A DNA stretch of 5,667 nucleotides from an uncultured Acidobacteriota bacterium (GTDB lineage Bacteria; Acidobacteriota; Terriglobia; Terriglobales; Acidobacteriaceae). The notes beneath the pieces were generated by a model that was not told the DNA's origin, ran no database searches, and saw only the letters and a list, made by a program, of their open reading frames with translations. The position numbers and the translations under genes were made by a program. Location: the NCBI GenBank assembly GCA_903832475.1, contig CAILBQ010000812.1, positions 1 through 5,667 of the forward strand. The letters run 5' to 3'. How positions within the stretch are numbered: the first letter of the stretch is position 1; each line of letters begins with the position of its first letter. Shown one piece after another: positions 1-5,667 of the stretch.

Positions 1-2
1 CA

Positions 3-794
3 CATCCGGAGCAATTCCTGCGGCCGGCCAAAGCGGCGGGGTTGCTGACGCCGATTCCGGAGCGGCTGCGGCTGCTGCAGCGGACGGGCGTCGATGCTGT
101 GCTGGTGGTGCCGTTCACGGCGGAATTTTCCTGCATGAGCGCGCGGGAATGCGTGCGGAGCATGCTGGTGGAAACCCTCGATGTGAAGTCCATTCATGAG
201 GGCGCGAACTTCCGGTTTGGGCATCGCGCCGAGGCCGGCGTCGACGAGCTTGCGGCGTTCGGGCGAGAGTTTGGGTTTTCGGTCAAGGTGCACGAGGCGG
301 TCGAGACGCATGGTCTGGTGGTTTCGAGCACGGCGATCCGGCAGGCGGTGAGCGGGGGCGACATGCGCCGGGCGCGTTGGATGCTGGGACACACCTTTGC
401 GATCTGTTCCAAGCCGGCGAAAGGCCGCGGCATTGGGACGAAGCTGCTGGTGCCTACCATCAACCTGGCGGCCTATGCGGGTTTGGTGCCGGCGCTGGGG
501 GTTTACGTCACGCGGATGACAGTAGGCGGCATCGATGAGGCCCGATGTTTTCAAGCCATCACGAATGTTGGAAATCGACCGACGTTTGGAGCGGATTCGT
601 TCGCGATTGAGTCGCATTTGCTGAATTACGATGCGGATCATCCGGTGGAGTTGATGGAAGAGACGCCGCTGGAGCTAGAGTTTCTGCTGCGGCTAAGACC
701 GGAGGTGGCCTGGCCTTCGCCGGAAGCACTAAAGGCGCAAATCTTCAAAGACATCGAGAAGGCAAAGCGCTATTTCCGGCTGATTGCCACTTAG
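3..794 (+). CDS. ribF: Bifunctional riboflavin kinase/FAD synthetase RibF, 5' partial
   Basis: The protein phosphorylates riboflavin to FMN and then adenylates FMN to FAD in the cytoplasm. The reading frame is open from the left edge (first visible residues HPEQFLRP, a conserved RibF stretch), so 263 residues are visible and about 45 are missing compared with the usual 305-315. The missing part carries the nucleotide-binding GxFDGxHxGH region. Visible FAD synthetase landmarks are VDAVLVVPF, the NFRFGH segment and SSTAIR (324-341). The riboflavin kinase domain follows, with KGRGIG, the PTxN motif as PTIN (453-464), GNRPTF (570-587) and the catalytic-base Glu of IESHL (609-611). It ends at TAG 792-794 after a typical helix ending AKRYF. 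A TTG at position 42 is an internal Leu, not the start. Seventy bases separate it from the GH3 gene, which seems to have its own promoter. Identification is firm by motif order; completeness cannot be judged upstream. Confidence 0.95.
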   Translation, partial: HPEQFLRPAKAAGLLTPIPERLRLLQRTGVDAVLVVPFTAEFSCMSARECVRSMLVETLDVKSIHEGANFRFGHRAEAGVDELAAFGREFGFSVKVHEAVETHGLVVSSTAIRQAVSGGDMRRARWMLGHTFAICSKPAKGRGIGTKLLVPTINLAAYAGLVPALGVYVTRMTVGGIDEARCFQAITNVGNRPTFGADSFAIESHLLNYDADHPVELMEETPLELEFLLRLRPEVAWPSPEALKAQIFKDIEKAKRYFRLIAT

Positions 795-812
795 CCGACC
801 CACGTTGAGAGC

Positions 813-839
813 TTGATCGAGAAAGCGTCGGCCTATAAT
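813..839 (+). promoter_or_regulatory. Probable sigma-70-type promoter of the GH3 gene
   Basis: A perfect TATAAT stands at 834-839, in the short gap between ribF and the GH3 gene. The best -35 candidate is TTGATC at 813-818 (four of six matches to TTGACA) with a short 15-base spacer; a frame with 17-base spacing gives only GCTTGA. Transcription would start near 846, leaving a leader of about 19 bases that still contains the GGAG at 851-854. The exact -10 box in GC-rich DNA and its position are the main support; the -35 element is weak. Confidence 0.55.
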
Positions 840-850
840 CGGAGCAACCT

Positions 851-854
851 GGAG
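851..854 (+). promoter_or_regulatory. Ribosome binding site deciding the TTG start of the GH3 gene
   Basis: GGAG lies ten bases before the TTG at 865. No purine-rich Shine-Dalgarno-like sequence precedes the first in-frame ATG at 886, so this site favours TTG. The spacing is slightly long. An in-frame ATT directly before the TTG is a much rarer start and is not preferred. Confidence 0.5.
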
Positions 855-864
855 ATCTTCCATT

Positions 865-3114
865 TTGAAACCCCTTCGGTTGTCGATGTTCGCGTGTGCT
901 GCCGTTTGTATTGCAACTTCCCTGATCGCGCAGAATCAGGCGGCAGTTTATCCGTTTCGCGATCCTTCACTGGACCTAGAGAAGCGCATTGACAGCGCGT
1001 TGTCGCTCATGACTGTCGATGAGAAGATCGAGAGCTTCAACGATAAGGGAGTTGCGGTACCGAGGCTGGGCATTCCAGGCTCTCCGATCGGGGAGGCACT
1101 GAGCGGGGTGGCGCTGGGGGGATTGATCGCCAACCTGGGTGCCGTTGTGCCTGGACCGGATTTTGGCAAGCAGATGCCTGTCACGCTGACCACGCAGTTT
1201 CCTCAGGCTGTCGGACTGGCGCGAACCTGGGATCCCAGACTCATGCGCGAAGCCGGGGACGTTATTGGGTCAGAGGCGCGGTACATCCACGAGAACAACT
1301 TGAATCCGAAGTCGTTTTTGGTGCTGTTGACGCCGAATGCAGATCTGGCCCGCGATCCGCGATGGGGTCGCGACCAGGAGAGCTACGGGGAGGACGCGTA
1401 CTTCAACGGCGCGATGGCGGCTCCATTTATTCGAGGAATCCAGGGGGAGGATCCAAAGTATTGGCAGGCGGCTTCGCTGGTGAAGCACTTCCTGGCCAAC
1501 AGCAACGAGAATAATCGCTACGGGTCGTCTTCCGACTTCAGTCCCCGTCTCTTGCGGGAGTATTATTCGGTGCCTTTCCGCCAGGCGTTTGTGGATGGCG
1601 GGGCTCGGTCCTTCATGGCTTCCTACAATGCGTGGAACCATGTGCCGATGACGGTGAATCCAATTCTAAAGTCGCTGGCAGAGAAGGAGTGGGGCGTCGA
1701 CGGAATCATCTCGACCGATGCCGGCTCTTTGCAGAATCTGGTCATGGCCCATAAGGCTTATCCCGATCTGAGCCATGCTGCGGCTTCGGCCATCCACGCA
1801 GGCATCAACATGTTTCTTACGGTCGGCGAGGACTGGCGAAGCGCCGTCAAGAGCGCGCTGGCTGCCAAGCTCATCTCGGAAAAGGATCTAGACGATGCCC
1901 TGCGCGGCAGCCTGCGGGTTCAGATCCGATTGGGACTGCTCGACCCGCCGGGGAGATCTCCCTTCACCACGATGAAAGGGCAGCCGAATCCCGTAGAATC
2001 CGCGGCCCACAAAGCCATCGCGCTGCAGGTCGCGCGTGAGGCTGTTGTACTGCTCAAAAACGCGAACGGGATGCTGCCTCTCGACAAGAAAAAGCTGCAT
2101 TCGATTGCCGTCGTTGGGCCGCTCGCGAACGTCGTCTATCCGGATTTCTACGGAGGCACGCCGCCCTATGCGATTACTGTCCTCGACGGGATTCGGCAAG
2201 AGACAGGATCCGCAGTGAAGTTGGTGACTGCCGCCGATGCAACCGATGCTGCCGCGGTGACAGCCGCGAAGTCCGCCGATGTGGCGGTGGTGGTCGTTGG
2301 GAACAACCCGACCTGCGGACGAACTCCGCAACAGCTGCTTCAAAGCCTGATGAGCAGTGTCGCCCCGACGGCAAGCTGCGCTGTCCCGGGAGAAGGTATG
2401 GAAAGCAGCGACCGGCAGTCGCTTGAGCTGACGCAGGAGGCGCTTATTCGCGCGGTATACGCCGCGAACCCGCAGACCGTGGTCGTGCTTGTCGCCAGCG
2501 CTCCTTTCACCATCAACTGGACGGACGAGCATGTTCCCGCTATCGTCCACACCTCGCACAATGGCCAGGAGGAGGGTCGCTCCATTGCCGATGTGCTGTT
2601 TGGGGAGTACAACCCTGCGGGCAGGCTGGTGCAAACGTGGGTCAAATCCGAAGCCCAACTTCCGCCGATGATGGACTATGACCTTTCCCATGGACGAACC
2701 TACATGTACCTGAAGGACAAGCCGCTCTATCCCTATGGATATGGATTGAGCTATACGAAGTTCGAATACGGTGGCCTTCGAACGGATTCGGACAAGCTGA
2801 CCAAGGATGGGGAACTCGAGGTCTCTGTCGATGTAACCAATGCCGGTGGGCGCGACGGAGATGAAGTGGTGCAGATGTACGTCCGTCATCTTGGCAGCAA
2901 GGTCGATCGGCCTATCAAGGAATTGAAAGGCTTCGACCGAGTTTTCATTCCCCACGGACAAACAAAAACGGTGACATTGAAGTTGCCGGCGAGGCAGCTC
3001 GGCTATTGGGACGAATCGAAAAATCAATGGGTCGTTGAAACTGAACCGGTCGAACTTCAGCTCGGCGGATCGTCGGCAGATGTCCGGATGAAGAAGACGA
3101 TTTCAGTCGAATAG
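865..3114 (+). CDS. Secreted glycoside hydrolase family 3 beta-glycosidase (beta-glucosidase/xylosidase type)
   Basis: A 749-residue retaining exo-glycosidase that should remove non-reducing-end beta-linked sugars from oligosaccharides in the periplasm or outside the cell. TTG start chosen because GGAG precedes it and it supplies the basic n-region (KPLR) of a signal peptide; the hydrophobic stretch ends near residue 22 (SLIA/QNQ). The GH3 barrel spans about residues 35-355: MTVDEKI, RDPRWGR (163-169) with YGED after it, KHF (K207, H208) and nucleophile Asp285 in ISTDAGS. The second alpha/beta domain begins near 388 with VAREAVVLLKN. The acid/base is probably Glu513 in ESSDR. PYGYGLSYT (623-631) leads to an FnIII-like domain (about 641-749). 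Length and domain order match full GH3 enzymes such as BglX (about 765 residues). The usual EALHGV appears as EALSGV (77-82). The mature chain has only two cysteines, 484 and 505, flanking the acid/base loop. Family is certain; substrate (glucoside, xyloside or other) cannot be read from sequence. Confidence 0.93.
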   Translation: MKPLRLSMFACAAVCIATSLIAQNQAAVYPFRDPSLDLEKRIDSALSLMTVDEKIESFNDKGVAVPRLGIPGSPIGEALSGVALGGLIANLGAVVPGPDFGKQMPVTLTTQFPQAVGLARTWDPRLMREAGDVIGSEARYIHENNLNPKSFLVLLTPNADLARDPRWGRDQESYGEDAYFNGAMAAPFIRGIQGEDPKYWQAASLVKHFLANSNENNRYGSSSDFSPRLLREYYSVPFRQAFVDGGARSFMASYNAWNHVPMTVNPILKSLAEKEWGVDGIISTDAGSLQNLVMAHKAYPDLSHAAASAIHAGINMFLTVGEDWRSAVKSALAAKLISEKDLDDALRGSLRVQIRLGLLDPPGRSPFTTMKGQPNPVESAAHKAIALQVAREAVVLLKNANGMLPLDKKKLHSIAVVGPLANVVYPDFYGGTPPYAITVLDGIRQETGSAVKLVTAADATDAAAVTAAKSADVAVVVVGNNPTCGRTPQQLLQSLMSSVAPTASCAVPGEGMESSDRQSLELTQEALIRAVYAANPQTVVVLVASAPFTINWTDEHVPAIVHTSHNGQEEGRSIADVLFGEYNPAGRLVQTWVKSEAQLPPMMDYDLSHGRTYMYLKDKPLYPYGYGLSYTKFEYGGLRTDSDKLTKDGELEVSVDVTNAGGRDGDEVVQMYVRHLGSKVDRPIKELKGFDRVFIPHGQTKTVTLKLPARQLGYWDESKNQWVVETEPVELQLGGSSADVRMKKTISVE

Positions 3115-3249
3115 CGTATCGTGCTCTCCGCTGTATCGGCGTCGCGTTACTGGTCGGGACTTTGACCGCTTCGGATGGGGCCGCTGCTGAGGAATGCCAA
3201 GCTTCTCGCGCAGGCAGTCCGATTATGCGAGGAAGTCTCAATTTCAATG

Positions 3250-3292
3250 AAAAAGGCAGGCGCCCTCTACTGGCACGCCAGTGTGCAGGGCG
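3250..3292 (-). terminator. Probable rho-independent terminator of the TonB-dependent receptor gene
   Basis: Read on the minus strand, a two-part hairpin begins six bases after the TAA of the receptor gene. The outer arms CGCCCT and AGGGCG (3261-3266 with 3287-3292) and the inner arms ACTGG and CCAGT (3269-3273 with 3278-3282) close a four-base loop, with a small asymmetric internal loop between them. A run of five T (plus-strand A at 3250-3254) follows after six bases. The gap before the T-run and the internal loop make it imperfect. On the plus strand the hairpin is not followed by a T-run, so a role for the GH3 transcript is less likely. Confidence 0.45.
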
Positions 3293-3297
3293 GCTTC

Positions 3298-5667
3298 TTA
3301 GAAGGAAATGCGAAGTCCTGCCTGGGCCGCGAAGGGAATGCCGACCGTGGTGCCCGGGCCGAAAAAATCTCCTAGAGCGCCGCCCGGAATGCCTAGTTGC
3401 TTCAAGCTGTGAATTGGCTGCGTCGAACTGCAATCAGCGTTGAGACAAATGTCTGTTACGTTGCCTGCCTGGGCCTGGGCTCCAGGAACGGGGAGCGCTG
3501 CAACATTGGTGACATAATTTGCTCCCGGGTTATTCCGATTCAGCACATTGAAGCCCTCCATGAATGGCTCGACAGTCCATCGATCGCCGAGCTTGATAGG
3601 ACGGCTAACTCGCAAATCGGTTTGCACATAGGGTGTCGCTCGAAACTCGTCGAGTGAGGTCGGTACGCCATTGACAGAGATGCGACCGCTGTTGTCCGCC
3701 GTGGTGATAGTGAAGGGGCGCGCACTTTCTGCCTGAGTCAGGCCGGTAACCTGGAATTTTGCTGGGGCCTGCCACGTGCCCGCAAGCACAAACCGGCTAC
3801 GAACGTCTTCGCCGGATGGGCCGTAATCGCCCGGGCCAAAAGGATTCAAAGGATTGCATACACCATTGACATAGTCGAAGAGTTCACCAAGAACACATCC
3901 CCAAGTCTGCGCTTTGGAAAATGTGTAGTTGGCAATCAGGCTGAAACGGTTGGTCACGCTTCCCTGAATATGGATGAGAAGGCCGTTGTAACTCGACCGA
4001 TTGTCCGAATGAAAAATGTTGACGTTTGGAACGTACGTGGCCTGATTGGGATCATCCTGCGCTAACTGCGGTGTGAACAGATTGACGCCGCCGGCAAAGC
4101 TATAGGCCCGATAACCGTGGTTGCCCTGCTCGTGGATGTAATCGGCGCTGGCTGACCATTTCTCGTTGAATGCATGCTGGATGCCGCCTGATATGTGGAT
4201 GGCGTATGGCGTTCGGTAGCCGGAATCGATCACACTTGCAGATCCGCCTTCCGCTGCGCCTGGGATACATCCCGCATTTTCTGATCCGGAGGGATTCGCG
4301 ACGGGGTCGACGCACGGTCCAGGAGCCACCTGTACGGCCTGCAGAGCGGTAGCCCAACCGTTCTGAGCTAGATCGTCGAAGTACAGGCCGAATCCACCGC
4401 GCAGAACCGTCTCACCGTTGGAGGTGGAATACGCAAACCCAATCCTCGGCGCTATCTGTCTGTGATCGTCATGCGGTGCTGCGGAAAGGATCGGTATTCC
4501 AAGGGCAGCTAGAGTGAGATATCCCGGATTTTGTGCCTGACTGCGGCCTGAGCCCTGCAGCAGGCCATAAGTCGTTGAGTAGCGGAGACCATAGTTCAGA
4601 TTGAAGTGGTCGGAAACGCGCCACGAGTCCTGGGCGTAGGCAGCAAGCCGCTGAATGTCCTGAGCAAAGCCGCCACCGAGATTGGAAGTGGTGGCTCCCG
4701 AAAGATAGTCGGACGAAAATTGCGCCTTGTTGGTGAGGTAATAGACAGGGTCCTGAGGAAATTGATACAGAGTCTCTGTGTTGCCTGGGAAGGAACCGCC
4801 GAGCACGGGTTCGTGAATGAAGTTTATACCTCCTTCGAGGAGATGGCGGCCTCCTTGATAACTCGTATCGTAGCGCACCTGGTACTTCTCCTGGTTACGC
4901 TCGGAAGGGAAGAAAGTAATGGGAGTCGCAAATTGATTGTCACCGTACGTTTCAAAGCCAGAAACGGTAAGAGATGTCGAACTGAAAGGAAAAGCCAGCG
5001 CAAATCCCAGATTGGAGTTACGGGTCTGAGTAAGGTGCAAACCGCTTGCGTTGAGCGTCAACTTACCCAGCAACTTTGGAGTAATGATGAGCTGATTGCC
5101 GATCACCATGCTCAAGTAATTGTTGTGGGTGAGCAAGCCGGTCGACGGCAGGGTACCTTGTTGCACAAGGGCATTGTGGGTGGTATAGGTGTCGTTCGAA
5201 GCGCGAAGAAACCACTGGGACTTCGCAGACTGCGCCCAATCGAATCGGAGTAGTCCAAAATAATCGCGAAACGGGACGGGGACGATCGACGGGACGGGAA
5301 TGCTGGAGACATTGGGAATGAGACCCTCGGCCGCCAGGGTGGAAAGGGCGTTGAACTGAGCAGCGCTGGCTGGGCTGTAGGCGATGCTCGCATCCTCATG
5401 GACAGCTTCGAGCGTAGAGAAAAACCAAAGTTTCGACGTGAGCAGCGGTCCGCCGAGTGTGCCGACGTAGTTTTGCCGGGAGAATGGCTGTTTTGGATTA
5501 GGGGCGGGGTTCTCAATAGGATAGCGAGCGTTCAATGCGGCGGCGCGCTCAAATAACGCTCCCTGCCCGTGGAACTGGTTACTGCCGCTGTAGGTGGTGA
5601 TGACGACGGAACCAGCCGTGGTGCCCCCGGTGTCCGCGATTTCCTGCGAAGTGCGGATGGCAAATTC
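3298..5667 (-). CDS. TonB-dependent outer-membrane receptor, Oar-like acidobacterial type, 5' partial
   Basis: An outer-membrane beta-barrel protein expected to import a ligand using TonB/ExbBD energy; the ligand is unknown. The frame is open to the right edge, giving 789 visible residues before TAA at 3298-3300; such proteins usually have about 1000-1200 residues. The N-terminal signal peptide, carboxypeptidase-regulatory-like domain and most of the plug are therefore outside. The visible start reads TGGTTAGSVVITTYSGSN then QFHGQGALFERAAALNARYP and a GGPL segment, matching the plug-to-barrel passage of this family (GRTxG..., SGTNxFHG, LNAR, GGPL). Amphipathic barrel strands follow, for example AYAQDSWRVSDHFNLNYGLRY and LRGGFGLYFDD, then FNVLNRNN. 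The end is FGPGTTVGIPF and a final strand GLRISF with terminal Phe, the usual outer-membrane assembly signal. A TTG at 5535 is an internal Leu (residue 45 of the visible part). Six cysteines occur as three close pairs. It is convergent with the GH3 gene, so co-transcription is excluded. Family is secure; transport substrate is not. Confidence 0.92.
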   Translation of the reverse strand, partial: EFAIRTSQEIADTGGTTAGSVVITTYSGSNQFHGQGALFERAAALNARYPIENPAPNPKQPFSRQNYVGTLGGPLLTSKLWFFSTLEAVHEDASIAYSPASAAQFNALSTLAAEGLIPNVSSIPVPSIVPVPFRDYFGLLRFDWAQSAKSQWFLRASNDTYTTHNALVQQGTLPSTGLLTHNNYLSMVIGNQLIITPKLLGKLTLNASGLHLTQTRNSNLGFALAFPFSSTSLTVSGFETYGDNQFATPITFFPSERNQEKYQVRYDTSYQGGRHLLEGGINFIHEPVLGGSFPGNTETLYQFPQDPVYYLTNKAQFSSDYLSGATTSNLGGGFAQDIQRLAAYAQDSWRVSDHFNLNYGLRYSTTYGLLQGSGRSQAQNPGYLTLAALGIPILSAAPHDDHRQIAPRIGFAYSTSNGETVLRGGFGLYFDDLAQNGWATALQAVQVAPGPCVDPVANPSGSENAGCIPGAAEGGSASVIDSGYRTPYAIHISGGIQHAFNEKWSASADYIHEQGNHGYRAYSFAGGVNLFTPQLAQDDPNQATYVPNVNIFHSDNRSSYNGLLIHIQGSVTNRFSLIANYTFSKAQTWGCVLGELFDYVNGVCNPLNPFGPGDYGPSGEDVRSRFVLAGTWQAPAKFQVTGLTQAESARPFTITTADNSGRISVNGVPTSLDEFRATPYVQTDLRVSRPIKLGDRWTVEPFMEGFNVLNRNNPGANYVTNVAALPVPGAQAQAGNVTDICLNADCSSTQPIHSLKQLGIPGGALGDFFGPGTTVGIPFAAQAGLRISF
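5271..5298. repeat. Short in-frame direct repeat inside the receptor gene
   Basis: ACGGGACGGG occurs exactly at 5271-5280 and again at 5289-5298, a period of 18 bases or six codons. In the receptor it encodes a proline-valine-rich stretch, IPVPS followed by IVPVPF. The period keeps the reading frame. It is a minor internal duplication and may simply reflect a Pro-rich loop. Confidence 0.4.

Noticed and set aside
42..794. RibF starting at TTG 42
   Set aside because: The frame is open to the left edge and the residues before it (HPEQFLRP) are conserved RibF sequence, so the true start is outside the window.
865..930. Lipoprotein signal at the GH3 N-terminus because of cysteines at residues 11 and 15
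   Set aside because: Neither SMFAC nor CAAVC fits the usual lipobox, and both cysteines lie in the middle of the hydrophobic region; an ordinary signal peptide fits better.
1888..3027. A 379-codon open frame on the minus strand inside the GH3 gene
   Set aside because: It is fully antisense to a gene with clear GH3 motifs; the translation has no recognisable domain and an Arg/His-rich composition typical of antisense frames in GC-rich DNA.
3162..3443. A 93-codon TTG-started open frame across the convergent gap
   Set aside because: The TTG lies inside the hydrophobic stretch, so as a start it makes no sense, and half of the frame is antisense to the receptor C-terminus. The possible remnant meaning is listed as a finding instead.
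4606..5253. A 215-codon open frame on the plus strand inside the receptor gene
   Set aside because: It is antisense to well-supported barrel sequence, has no recognisable motif, and its start lacks a clear ribosome site.
3298..5535. Receptor starting at TTG 5535
   Set aside because: The frame continues to 5667 and encodes conserved plug-to-barrel sequence upstream, including SGSNQFHG, so this TTG is an internal leucine codon.

Overview
The window looks like chromosomal DNA of a GC-rich Gram-negative bacterium, most likely an acidobacterium of the Terriglobia (Terriglobus/Granulicella/Edaphobacter type). This rests on recognising the style of the proteins. The minus-strand gene has the form of the large Oar-like TonB-dependent receptors that are greatly expanded in Acidobacteria, and the GH3 enzyme belongs to a sequence type I associate with soil degraders. 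No rRNA or other taxonomic marker is present, so the assignment is an inference.

Layout. (1) Positions 3-794, plus strand: the C-terminal five-sixths of ribF, the bifunctional riboflavin kinase/FAD synthetase; its start lies before the window. (2) Positions 795-864: a 70-base intergenic gap with a consensus -10 box, an imperfect inverted repeat and a Shine-Dalgarno sequence. (3) Positions 865-3114, plus strand: a complete secreted GH3 beta-glycosidase that starts at TTG, with signal peptide, catalytic barrel, second alpha/beta domain and fibronectin-III-like C-terminal domain. (4) Positions 3115-3297: a convergent intergenic gap holding a probable terminator for the minus-strand gene and an in-frame stretch that resembles a signal peptide without a start codon. 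(5) Positions 3298-5667, minus strand: the C-terminal 789 residues of a TonB-dependent outer-membrane receptor that continues past the right edge.

How the genes relate. ribF is a housekeeping gene for FMN/FAD synthesis, and the GH3 gene behind it appears to have its own promoter rather than forming a functional operon with it. The GH3 enzyme probably acts in the periplasm or outside the cell, releasing monosaccharides from oligosaccharides. The TonB-dependent receptor could import a ligand such as a glycan, but it is convergent with the GH3 gene, so neighbourhood alone does not link the two. There is no phage, insertion sequence, CRISPR array, RNA gene or clearly new system in the window. The points most worth a second look are the two-cysteine loop around the GH3 acid/base, the three cysteine pairs in the receptor, the possible gene remnant after the GH3 gene, and the promoter-proximal inverted repeat.
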